From NCBI GenBank assembly GCA_038030265.1, contig CM075937.1, positions 30,050,198-30,114,197 of the forward strand: a DNA stretch of 64,000 nucleotides, in the 5' to 3' direction. The notes under the pieces are model-generated. The model had not been told where the DNA came from and did no database searches. It saw nothing but the letters and a program-made list of their open reading frames with translations. Origin of the DNA: Corythucha ciliata. Taxonomy: Eukaryota > Arthropoda > Insecta > Hemiptera > Tingidae. A program made the translations under genes and the position numbers. Position 1 is the first letter of the stretch. Every line of letters begins with the position of its first letter. Below are positions 23,066 through 32,467 of this stretch, in pieces.

Positions 23066-23162
23066 GGGACGCAGTGTCCTCCTGGATGTCTTCAATGTTT
23101 CGTTCTTGTGAAACCTTAGATTTACTCATGTAAGGTACACAGAGTAATGCCTTTACTCAAGC
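23064..23162 (+). repeat. 99 bp direct repeat, right copy
   Basis: Partner of 22352-22450. It begins right after the RT remnant stops (TTTFNWCEF then stop), consistent with a tandem or template-switch event inside the LINE. Confidence 0.88.
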
Positions 23163-23375
23163 TCGACCAAAGACGAAAAAGAGCTACAGAAAATTTGGTG
23201 AAGACTGCACGTAATAAAATGAAGGAAACATATTATGATAAAAGGCGTAATGTGATGAATTGGTACTATATGGCGTCAGGCGAGAGCACCAAGTTGAGCA
23301 TGCTCGACTTTAGTCGCAGCCAGTATATTTAGTAGCAAACAGAAATTACAAGAAATTCCAAAAGGTTTCGCTTCG

Positions 23376-23515
23376 ATATTTCAAGCTTACGAAGTAGCTC
23401 ACGTGTAGTAGCGTATTGTAGTAGCCTAATGTGAACGAGTTTCCCTCACCCCTCTCCAGAAGGCTACTAGTAGCTTACCTTTAGTAGCTTGCTAGTGTGA
23501 ACAGGGCTTAAGAAT
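23376..23515. repeat. GTAGTAGC-rich repeat with GTTCACA ends
   Basis: Two similar half-units on the minus strand, each starting GTTCACA and carrying AAGCTACT/GCTACTAC blocks. They resemble a degenerate tandem or inverted element related to the other GTTCACA-ended units. Borders are approximate. Confidence 0.45.
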
Positions 23516-24129
23516 CGTTGTTGCCAGGAACAAATTTACAGACGCTTGCGTGGTTTTCAACTTAGAATGTGATAAAATACCATTCCTGTCTGATTGTATA
23601 CGAGAGATTCGCTCAAATCACACCACATTGTTTGAATTCATTGAATACAATTAGTTGTTGAACAAAATATAATAAATATAACAAAATACAAACAAACAAA
23701 ACAGCACCATTCGTGTGTTTTCGAACAATTTATAAAGACATTCTTGCTGGTTTGGTATCAATCAGTCGATTAAGCATTTATTGCCATTATGTTCATTCCC
23801 CCTTTTTAAAGAAACTTTTAACTGTTCAGTAAACCCGGAATGTCGTAAACAGCAGTGGAACAACATGAATTAAATTTAATGAACTTGAATCTCGCGGTGG
23901 CTAAGTTTATAGGGGAGGATAGTTTACTGGAACAGTGGGGCTTCAGGTGGAATGTGACTGCGCTTCCGGGTCGGATAAATAAAGTTTCTTGGAAATAATG
24001 CGTACCTACATGTATAAAAAAATCGGCCTCTCCTTTCAATTACGCGTCGTGCATAACTTGTTGATTGATTACCGGACGTTGAGATTAATTACTCGAATGT
24101 TGATTTTTTTTTTTCCTTTCTGTTTGCAG

Positions 24130-24267
24130 GTCTATCGCGGGTTGGACGTGGTAACTAACAAAGTGACCCCTGAGGAAAAGGCCATAGCTCCTCATCACTT
24201 GATCGATTTCTTGGATCCAGGCAAAAAGTACAAGGTACTGGACTTCAGAAACGATGCTCTGCCGATC
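24130..24267 (+). CDS. TRIT1: tRNA isopentenyltransferase, exon just after the P-loop
   Basis: This exon encodes VYRGLDVVTNKVTPEEKA... through HHLIDFLDPGKKYKVLDFRNDALPI. In MiaA/TRIT1 enzymes this follows the SADSMQ segment and helps bind tRNA and the dimethylallyl diphosphate donor. The enzyme transfers the isopentenyl group to A37 of certain tRNAs. The acceptor is TTTGCAG before 24130. I set the donor at GTATCC (24268), because joining there to 31555 gives DFRN, 14 residues, then LPIIVGG. That spacing equals the human protein as I recall it. The other possible donor (GTACTG at 24235) would drop the DFRN motif. The P-loop exon was not found upstream. Confidence 0.93.
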
Positions 24268-25648
24268 GTATCCTTTTTCTTGCATAATTATTATCGTCGT
24301 CTATTTTCGCGGCCTTTTAGAACAGGAATTCGGCTGTGTACTCTTTTCAGGGAAAATGACAAAAGCAAAAGATAAATATTAGCCCTCTCTCCCAAAACCC
24401 TCGGGGGAAAGCTTGAAATGGACGTGGGTCTGGCGATATTTAATTTTCGCCAAGCGGTAATATAGTAAGCTCGAAGGCGAAAAAAAACTGATTCAGTCCA
24501 AGATTTTTTCGTCCGGTTTATAATGGAATGCTTTAGGGGTGCGGAGAGGGGTATTGTGCTACAAGTTGTGGGAGGCACGCATTCTTGGCAGTCTTAACAC
24601 GAACATCTTTCTGGCAGACTCGAGCCAGACACCTACCTATGTGGCCTCGTCTATATTTTTTGCTCTTCCCCCCTCCCCACATGCCCAGACCTATTACAAC
24701 GACTTCTTTCATCGCAACTTACCGAGGTTTTAACGGATCATTTTTCTGCAGCGGGGATGGTGTTTGTAATGTTCGAACAAACCAGAAAAAATCGGGGTGT
24801 GTTCTCTTGGTGATGGTGCTTGGAATGGAGGGAGGTTGCTACAAATTTTAATTGTGGTGTCGGTTTCCGTAATATGAGACTTGTAACCATTAAAATTGTT
24901 TCTTTTAATTATAATGAGATTAATCGAAATTATTCGACATTTTTTTTTCAAGTTAATCTCTCCGCGTGGACACACGGACACAATCTAAGGGGCCAGTTTA
25001 ATGAAGTTCAATTCCCTTCCTCTTTTTTATCCCCTGCCCATTTGCAGTCGGCATCTTTTCTAATTGGACGAATTCCCCTTAAGTAGCATTGACTGAAAAA
25101 GGAAAAATTCTGCTCTCCCCCCCCCCCACCGACACACTACCCTTGTGAAAAACTGGCCCCACAGTTTTTGTGTATTTTTTTGAACTCCTAAACGCTATTC
25201 CGCAAAGTCTCCGATACGCTTGCACTCAACCCTCCTTAACTTGTAGAAAAAAAAAAAACAAAAAAAAACCGCTGCTTTCTGTCACAGTAGATCCTTGAGA
25301 AACTCCAAGCTCCTTTTTCCCACCACCCTCCAACCCAATCCCTTAGGTCGTTTTGTTATTATTTTCACTTTTTTTTGTTGTTAGCAACTTTTTGATCGAG
25401 TTATGACCTGCTACATGACCGAAGAACTGAGAAAGATTGCAGGGAAGGGGTGTCTTTATTTATACAGCGAGCGCCCCCGTGGAAGCGTCTCTTATTCTTG
25501 TTTGAAGGGCCGTTCAACTTTCTCACCGTTGCCGACGGTGGAGAATATAAATTTTATTCATTTATTTTTTTTCTCGGTTTGGGGGTCTTCCAAGAATTTT
25601 GGGCAACCTAATTTTTTGTGTAATAAAAAAGCTACAATCCGCCTTTCA

Positions 25649-26033
25649 TTGGCGATTGTAGCTAAGGGATGCGATATCTGGCGGCGTTTCATTGAGTCCG
25701 GTACTCCCCATGTGATTTGTTGTTGCCGTTTGACAATAAACTACAACAAATGTTTTCTACAATGAGGAAGTTCACGTATCAAAAATGTTGGTCAGTGACA
25801 CTTTTTTACAGTGAAAATAATCCGACGGTGACGAGGAGGCCCCGATATTGCACCTTTGGCATCACCGAATCAAGAAATCAAGACGGTTATGCGGGTGCGC
25901 AGTACACCCGTTCAGAAACTTTCACTGTCGGCTATTTGTTGGAGCAAGAAATCTCGAAAACACCGATTCAAAAACGTTTTCGACCATTTTGCTGAACCCG
26001 TGCCGTTTCAGCACGGGCATTTCTCTGAGCACC
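25649..26033 (-). repeat. Dispersed repeat R1, copy C
   Basis: Full-length reverse-oriented relative of copy A at 204-591, starting at the shared 'ttggcgattgtagct' border. Next to that border the plus strand carries 'gctacaatccgcc', an inverted echo of the element end. At the other end it includes the self-complementary CCCGTGCCGTTTCAGCACGGG. Confidence 0.85.
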
Positions 26034-26262
26034 AAAACGAAACGGTGAGCTGGCGAGTACCAATAAAGACATGATAAGGCGTTCGTGGGATGTCTATGAA
26101 GGGTGAATCCAGAGAAAACTGCTGTGATTTGATTTTGATCAAGTTGGAGTGGTAATCCAACGTGCTTTACGTCCAACTACCATACGGTGTCGTGGACGAG
26201 GGTGAAAGCACACACTTCACTTTTTTTCACGTGAGCTAACATTTTTTTTTCCTTAAAATAAT

Positions 26263-26350
26263 CCAGCCTGTAGTGGGAATCGAACCCACTCAGCAGACGA
26301 TACCTGGACATGAGAGTCGACGCCCTAACGACCCCGGCCACGTCTGCTGG
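26263..26350 (-). pseudogene. tRNA-like pseudogene (Ser/Leu-type look)
   Basis: On the minus strand: an A-box-like TGGCCGGGGTCGTTAGGGC, a long variable region, and a perfect T arm GTGGG TTCGATT CCCAC. The long variable arm suggests a serine or leucine tRNA ancestor. The acceptor strands (GCAGACG and TACAGGC) do not pair well and the anticodon stem is poor, so this is a decayed tRNA or a SINE head. Confidence 0.6.
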
Positions 26351-27060
26351 GCAACTGCTGTGTCTTTGGTTGCTCTTCCCGTCGTAACCGAGACACAACA
26401 TTGTCATTTCATTGTTTCCCAAAAATTGAGGGTTCAACGGTGTCAGCTATCAATTAGCCCAGTGTTGGGAGAAAGTCGACCGCTGAAAGACTTGGGAGCT
26501 TGCCTGACGTTTGAGTGTAAATGTATCAGAAACCATGTTCTTCTGTTATCATCACTTTAGGCCAACTGACTACTTTTTCCCATTATGTTACGGACGTTGA
26601 CCTCGAAAAACCACTTTGAAAAAACGCAAAACTCGTTATCATTTAACATATGTTGGGAGTACCGGTTCCATTATCACACGACACTAGCGCCGCTAGTGAT
26701 AGCTACAATCGCCAATACTTAAGGGTTATTCATTCTCAAAAGTTTAACATATGTTATCGTCGTAAACCCTGTTATTTCCTATTTTATTTTGTTTTGTTTT
26801 GTTTTGTTTCTTCGTTTCTATGGACTAAACCCTTCTGTTCGGAATTCAGCATTATACAAATACAAGATTCAGAATTTTTCATGAATACCCACTATGTAGA
26901 AAAGTGGGTATTGTAGGTTTGTTTACATAGCTAGAAATTTTAATTTGAGAAGGAAACGTTGAAAATTTGCATTTTTCCTATCTTAATCGCTCGTTTACTA
27001 ACTCCCTTGGTTGATGCACCCCTTAGTGGGCTGCAAAGCGCAACTTTTTTTTACGGTTTA

Positions 27061-27188
27061 TGGAGTGATTCTAAAACTTGGAGGAACCGGATTCCCTATA
27101 TCTTCTTGACGTACCTGATTTCATGGAATATTTGAATAGTGAATGAAACCGGGCGAAACTCGTTCTTTCAAGTTACAGAATCATCCCC
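27061..27188. mobile_element. Diverged MITE related to M1
   Basis: The left end TGGAGTGATTCTAAAACTTG and the reversed right end GGGGATGATTCTGTAACTTG form a TIR resembling the termini of M1 (7491-7746). The interior is different and only about 90 bp. Confidence 0.55.
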
Positions 27189-27199
27189 GCCTTCTGCTC

Positions 27200-29144
27200 T
27201 CTGTTGAGTTACACGTTACGAACTTACAACATACTTCCCCTGCGACGTTCGTTTTCCGCTTTATAGTTGAACCCTTTGCCCTGCCCTTTTTAAGACTTAC
27301 GGAATAAGATCTGTTAAAAGGATGTGGTTTTTATTGCATCTAATACGTTGACCAGCCCACCCACGCATTCTTCCCACCAGAGATTTTGTTTTCATTATGA
27401 ATGAAATTCCACGTTTGTTTTTTATTTGAAATAGGCACTTGTTATTTTTTTATTTTTTTCCCCCTATGAATTCCTTAATTTCATTTCAAAAGGAGGCTTA
27501 TTTGTTTTAACAACTTTTCTTTTGGACACCAATCACAATGACTCAACTTTATTGGCTTTAAAAAATCCTTTTGTGGACTTCCGTGATTGGGCTTTCCTCC
27601 CTTCCCCTATGCTATGCGAAATAGGTCCATGATGCCGAAGCTTTCGTTCAATCTAAATTTAGCTCGATTTCTTGTTGCTATTTGAACTGGTATCACTTAT
27701 GAGTTTTTGTACATTGATTTGTTGACAGAAAGGGAGGGAGGTGGGAGCGAATTATTCGGCACCGTAAAAGACTGAGAATGGCTTTGGCACTATTATATGC
27801 CGAATGGATTCAGCGCTGTACATTTACTCTTGCATGGCTTGATGATGAGAATCCTGATTCCTGAAGAGAGAAGTAGAATGAAGGTCCCATGCTTATATAT
27901 GAGTTGGAATTGTTGCTTCTCCGAGCTCCTCAGCACAAAAGCTCAACGTTTCACGACACTCCGTTTTGTTCGGTGTTCAAATGGTTGATATAAAAGAAGG
28001 TGAAAACGTCAGAGCATTTAAAAGGCGTCTGAAGAAGTACCAAAATATTGTAGGACCGATGCAGTGTGAAGTCGTTTGCTTTCTTTTAAGCCAGTCTCGT
28101 AATGTCTAACAATTAATCCTTGTTTATAAGCTAGTGTGCAGAACGTACTATCCAATTTCGCTCTTAAAACATGGACTTACGACTGAAAACTAAAACGTAA
28201 AACTTCAGTGCCCTAGAAAGTATCCGTATTTGGAAACATACATTTTTGTAGCAGAACCTAATTGCATTTAAAAAGCTTGTATATTGCCTCATAAATACAG
28301 AATCTGTCACTTTTCAACACAAAGTAGCAAATCAGGGACCATATTCTTCAACTTTCCAATATTTCTTTCTCTACTACAATTTCTCTCATTTGTTTTAAAA
28401 TAATTAATGGAACAGAAAATGCATATTCTTTCCGGGTGCATGTACATTCACAAACTGGCCAGGAAAGCGACAATTTCAACCTCAAAATCTAGTTTTTACC
28501 TCAAAATGGGGGGGGGGGCTCACATTGGCAAATAATCCGCTCAATATTGAAGCGGAATTGAATGATTCTATGTCTATTTTTTGCGCAATTTTTATCCTCA
28601 CACACTCAATATTTTTCCACGAAAAAGACATTGTCAAAGTATTGACATTTTTGTCGGTGTAAGGGGGCCCCTTTTATTATGTCACGTGCCTTGTGATTTC
28701 AACTGTAGAATCTAATAGTTCGGACGAAAAATCAGACTCGATATAACTGATTGTCAGAAGTGTTTTTCATTATACAAGTTTCGGAATTAAAATTAAACTT
28801 TCTCAAGTCTAGGCGTAAAATAGTCCCAAAATTGCTAAGATTCGGGGCTAATATTAGTACGGTGCAACTAGTCAAAACAACGGCCCAACCTAAACATCCA
28901 AAGTGACAGTTTCCCTTCAACGCCAAATTGTTCCTCACAACCCACATATTGATTGGTAAAAAGTTCCACCATTTGGAGCTATGGGTTTGGGTGGGAGGGG
29001 GTAATAAGTTAGTAAATTATTATTTTGTTCCAGTATTTCTCAAATATTGCGAAATCTATGAGGTTTAGCGTGAAAATGAGCATTTACAAAAATAATCTTC
29101 ATCAAATTGCCCACAAGAATGATCTCTGAGATAATCTTACTTAA
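27200..29144. other. Unannotated intronic DNA
   Basis: No gene, exon or clear repeat recognised. It holds an 11 bp G tract at 28508-28518 and a weak CCAATCAC/GTGATTGG inverted pair near 27528-27590. Confidence 0.45.
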
Positions 29145-29311
29145 GTGAACGGTTCAAGAGTTACGGCGGGTGTAATAATATACATTTTTCGTATTTCGAC
29201 GTTTTTTGTCGAAAAAACTGGCAAAAGGAAACTTTTTGTTTTTTGCATGATTGAGTTCTGTAAAATCAAATTGCAATTGAATTGGACGGTAGAATGTTGG
29301 TAATATTCTCT

Positions 29312-29802
29312 ACTTGAAATTTAGACGACCCATGTCTAAGGACTTTTCAAGGGATTACTCCCCCCTCACCGCACCACCCTAGTCACGCCTGTAAATTCGA
29401 GGGGGTGGGGAGGCTGAAAATAAAGAATTAAATTTTATTGAAGCTAAATACTCACTATTTACTAGTTCCGAGAAAAAATTGCTCCCAAGGTGGGATTCGA
29501 ACCCACGACCTCCTAGTTTCGCGCCAGGCGCTCCACCACTGAGCTAGCCTGAGAGGCTCACGCTAAGAGCGAACCACCTTGGGGACAATTTTTTCTCGGA
29601 ACTAGTAAATAGTGAGTATTTAGCTTCAATAAAATTTAATTCTTTATTTTCAGCCTCCCCACCCCCTCGAATTCACAGGCGTGACTAGGGTGGTGCGGTG
29701 AGGGGGGAGTAATCCCTTGAAAAGCCCTTAGACATGGGTCGTTTAAATTTCAAGTAATTAATTAATTGCTGGGACATATAAAGAAAAAAGGTAATATTCT
29801 CT
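29312..29802. mobile_element. Retroposed hairpin element with a tRNA-like loop
   Basis: Inserted in the left arm of the larger foldback. The right arm of that foldback has no counterpart to it, which marks the insertion cleanly. It is flanked by GGTAATATTCTCT at 29299-29311 and again at 29790-29802, a 13 bp target duplication. An A-rich AAAGAAAAAA stretch precedes the second copy. The body is itself an inverted repeat with near-perfect arms of about 185 bp (to about 29494 and from about 29570). Its loop contains the tRNA-like body. The duplication and A-rich end suggest LINE-type retroposition. Confidence 0.82.
29480..29553 (-). pseudogene. tRNA-like body in the hairpin loop
   Basis: 74 nt on the minus strand with a perfect D stem (GCTCAGTGGTGGAGC), an anticodon-like stem CCTGG/CTAGG around CGCGAAA, and a perfect T arm GTGGG TTCGAAT CCCAC. 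Position 33 of the loop is G instead of the usual U. The acceptor strands pair poorly and the end reads GCA, not CCA. The CCCAAGG/CCTTGGG pairing that would close an acceptor stem lies about 30 nt further out. It is probably tRNA-derived, not a working tRNA. Confidence 0.65.
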
Positions 29803-31554
29803 TGAAGGGACAAAAACCTTCCTTTCTTCTCAAGGGGCGCTACTTTTTAAGGGATATAAGCTTCCTTTCGGCTAGGCCATACATACAAGGTGGATCCGTA
29901 TTACTGTGACACAAAATTTTGGGTAAAACTACGTCCAAAGTCGAGTAAAATGCCACCTCCGGAGGTTTCCTATCTCGAGTCATTCGTGATTTATGATTTT
30001 TTTCTTTATAATGCAAAAACAGGGCAATTTCGTTCACAAATCCGCTATTTCTCTGCTTATATCATACCTTATCCAAACATTGATGGCAGTTTCGGGAACT
30101 ATGGAAAATTTCATGAGAGATAGAGGCCATTTCATCGCTTGAAATCATCATTAACTCCTAGAAATTTTGCATTTCGTCATACATTCACGTAAACTACATA
30201 AATTGTTCGTTTTCTAAAACATTGCTGTATCCAAACGGGGTTTTCTACAGATTGACGATGCTCAAAAAAAAGTCCCTTATTTTCTAAAGTTTGCTAAGGC
30301 GTATTCACATTTAACGGCACCCCTCACATTTCTGCGGTTCTGCCCTCACGTTTCTGGGCATCTTGAGAATGCGCAGAAACGCATTTTCCTACAGAATAGA
30401 TAACAATTTCTCACGATATTCATCGAGAAACACCAGTGGTAGCATGATATGTGAATGCATCATAAAAAAGCTGATAAGATGGGGACTTTTTGTGATGCAT
30501 CGCCAGTCTGTGGAGAAAGCGGTTTGGGTACAGCAATCTTTTGGAAAGCGTTCTTATTGTGGAGTTTACGTGAATCTACGTCAAAAGGCCAGATTTTCAA
30601 AATTTGACGATCATTTCAAGCAATGAAATGGCCTCTATCCTAACTGAAATTTTCCGTAGTTTCTGAAAATGTCATCAACTTTTGGATCAAGTGCAATGTT
30701 ATCCCAGAAATCTTGGATTTTTCAAAGCAATTACCGTTATTTCTTTTAATTAAAAAAATCATAAATCTTGAATGGATCTAGATAGGGCCCGTCCGGAAGC
30801 GGCATTGGACTCGGCTTTAGACGTAGTTTCACCCAAAATTTTGGGTCACAGTAATACGGATCCACTCTGTGTTTACGGCCTAGGCATATGAAAGCCTATT
30901 ATCCCTTCAAAAGAAGAGCCCCTTGTGAAGAAAAGGGGAAGGTTGTTGTCACTTGAAGGGCATATTATCAACATTGTACGGTCCACATCAATTGCAATTT
31001 GATTTTGCAAAACTCAATCATGCAAAAAACAAAAGGTTCCGTATGCAAGTTTTTTCGACAAAAAACGTCGAAATACGAAAAATGTTTACTACTACGCCCG
31101 CCGCTTCCTAGTCCGTTTGAAGGTTGGTTTCCCGGGCGAATAGTACATTTTCAGTGTTATGAAAATGGGTCTCTAGAAGGCTTGAACTACTTATGTGCCG
31201 CCTTGTATTTATATGGGGAAGTCGATTTTTGTCGCTTAGCCCTAGATGTACCGTCTTTTTTCTTCAATAAAAAGGTTGAAATTAGTTCTAGTTGCATAGT
31301 AATGCAATACATAAGTACAAAAACGTGTTCTTGTTGAAAGTGAGTGGTTGGAATATGTGGAACTTGTGTACTACGGGGTTCTTATTTGGATGCTCCTAAA
31401 AAAAATCCGCAAGATTTGTGAGAGCGTTTGAGAAAAATCGCTTCAAAACTAACGGTTCTTTAAGCCCCGGGAAACATATTTTTCTAACTCCAAGTTGACG
31501 CTTTGTAGATATTGTAGGGGATCCAATTGTGTTTCCTTAACTTCTGACGAGCAG

Positions 31555-31742
31555 ATCCAAAGGCTTCACAAAGAACGAAAATTACCGATAATTGTCGGAG
31601 GGACCTATTATTACATCGAGTCCCTTTTGTGGAATGTTCTTGTTGCGGACAAGGAAAAACCACAGTCGCCAATCATGTCTTCTGTTTGTCTGAAGGAAAT
31701 GAAGAACTTGCTGGGATATTTAAACGGTGATCTTAAAAACAA
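31555..31742 (+). CDS. TRIT1: tRNA isopentenyltransferase, VGGT exon
   Basis: The acceptor is CGAGCAG before 31555. It encodes IQRLHKERKLPIIVGGTYYYIESLLWNVLVADKEKPQ and continues about 33 residues after LLWNVLV. PIIVGGT.YYIESLLW is one of the clearest signatures of eukaryotic TRIT1. The glycine-threonine loop lies at the substrate channel. The donor is GTATGTAAG at 31743, leaving two bases of a split codon. This fits the acceptor phase at 31837 (AA plus A gives lysine). A donor at 31747 would put a stop codon right after the junction, so 31742 is preferred. Confidence 0.93.
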
Positions 31743-31836
31743 GTATGTAAGTTTTATCCTGGTATATTAAACGTCCACTTTTTTCCTCCTGTTTCTTCAT
31801 TTTAACGTGTTCGCGATACGTTTGCTTGTGTTTCAG

Positions 31837-32152
31837 ACTTGTAAATAAGGGCGTGACGTGGAATCAACGCGAGTTTGACGCCGTCGAGAGTCGGTTACGG
31901 GAAATAACCGAATGGGGGTTGATCGGTGTGAGTTGCAACGATGACGATGACGTCGACAGCGTTGGGGGAATGATGTGCGTGAGTGTTCCTTTGAAAAATT
32001 CTGGCGGAAAATATGTCAACGACGCCGATACGGTGAATGAAAAAGAAGAGGAAGAAGAAAGTGCATTCGCGCGTGCCGCCCGTTTGGAGGCGAAAGTTGT
32101 GGGGGCGTCATCCGAGGGCGGCGTTGGTTGCAATAATGAACGTTGGGAGAAG
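31837..32152 (+). CDS. TRIT1: tRNA isopentenyltransferase, insertion exon with acidic stretches
   Basis: The acceptor is GTGTTTCAG, the donor AAG|GTAAAT. The frame is open across the exon: LVNKGVTWNQREFDAVESRL..., an acidic NDDDDVD, later NEKEEEEESAFARAARLEAK, ending NNERWEK. The phases fit both neighbours (in with two bases, out on a codon border). I recognise no family in these 105 residues. They fall where the human enzyme has only a short linker into the insertion domain. The exon is supported by splice phase and by flanking exons. Alternative splicing that skips it is possible: skipping would need a phase change, since its 316 nt is not a multiple of three. Confidence 0.75.
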
Positions 32153-32267
32153 GTAAATCGAAAAAAGTTTGAGAGAGAAGAAAAAGGAAATGGTTAGGGG
32201 CATAAATTAATTTTTTTTTCTTTCTTTGCTGTTCAACGTGTGGTACTGTGACGGTTTTGACGGGTAG

Positions 32268-32467
32268 ATTAATTCCGTTATAGAAACATGTCTCTCGAAG
32301 ACGAAATTGGTCGTCCGGGATTTCCTGGAAAATCTCGGCTTTCAAGCAGAAAAGGAAATGTCAAAGATTGAAGAAGAAACGAATCGTGAGTTTCACGAAC
32401 GACTCAGAGCCGTCGATCCGGTCATGGCTTCATCACTTCATCCGAATAATCGAAGAAAAATTATTAG
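32268..32467 (+). CDS. TRIT1: tRNA isopentenyltransferase, HERL-VDP-HPNNRRK exon
   Basis: The acceptor is GGGTAG before 32268. An upstream in-frame TAG forms part of the acceptor itself, so the exon cannot start earlier. It encodes INSVIETCLSKTKLVVRDF..., a charged linker, then EFHERLRAVDPVMASS and LHPNNRRKII. L-H-x-R-L-x-x-V-D-P-x-x-A-x-x-[IL]-H-P-N-D/N-x-R-[RK] is the conserved block of MiaA/TRIT1 that contacts the tRNA anticodon stem-loop. The donor is AG|GTGAGT at 32468, a perfect consensus, with two bases of the next codon. The following exon (S-L-x-V-F in relatives) was not found. Confidence 0.93.

Larger units (their letters stand above)
29145..31110. repeat. Long foldback (inverted repeat), about 2 kb, inside the TRIT1 intron
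   Basis: Two diverged arms run in opposite orientation around a loop near 30330-30430. Matching landmarks: 'cgtatttcgacgttttttg' (29190) with its complement near 31060; 'ggatccgtattactgtgac' (29891) with its complement near 30845; 'tagaggccatttcat' (30121) with its complement near 30630. The right arm is about 680 bp. The left arm is longer because a separate hairpin element was inserted at 29312. The arms differ by many substitutions but the pairing is continuous. It is non-coding, and its transcript could form long double-stranded RNA. Confidence 0.85.
24268..31554 (+). other. TRIT1: Intron of the TRIT1-like gene, 7.3 kb
   Basis: Lies between two exons whose joined frame matches the enzyme family. 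It is filled with repeats: R1 copy C (25649-26033), a tRNA-like pseudogene (26263-26350), a diverged MITE (27061-27188) and a 2 kb foldback (29145-31110) with a retroposed tRNA-hairpin inside. The rest has no recognisable feature. The donor GTATCC is weaker than GTAAGT. The acceptor is GAGCAG with a poor pyrimidine tract. Confidence 0.8.

Noticed and set aside
23147..23332. Frame with KRATENLVKTARNKMKETYYDKRR, which looked like the end of an LTR-element integrase
   Set aside because: Too short, starts inside the 99 bp repeat, and no other part of an integrase is nearby.
24268..24375. Continuation of the TRIT1 exon frame past 24267
   Set aside because: After DALPI the frame turns to SFFLHNYYRR, which does not match the family, while the exon at 31555 continues the protein with exact spacing.
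29480..29553. Functional tRNA gene
   Set aside because: Wrong base before the anticodon, poor acceptor pairing and location in the loop of a hairpin repeat. Kept as a tRNA-derived body.
31864..32345. Frames on the minus strand opposite the TRIT1 exons
   Set aside because: They are shadows of the acidic coding exon: its complement gives serine-rich frames. The + strand has matching splice phases and conserved motifs.
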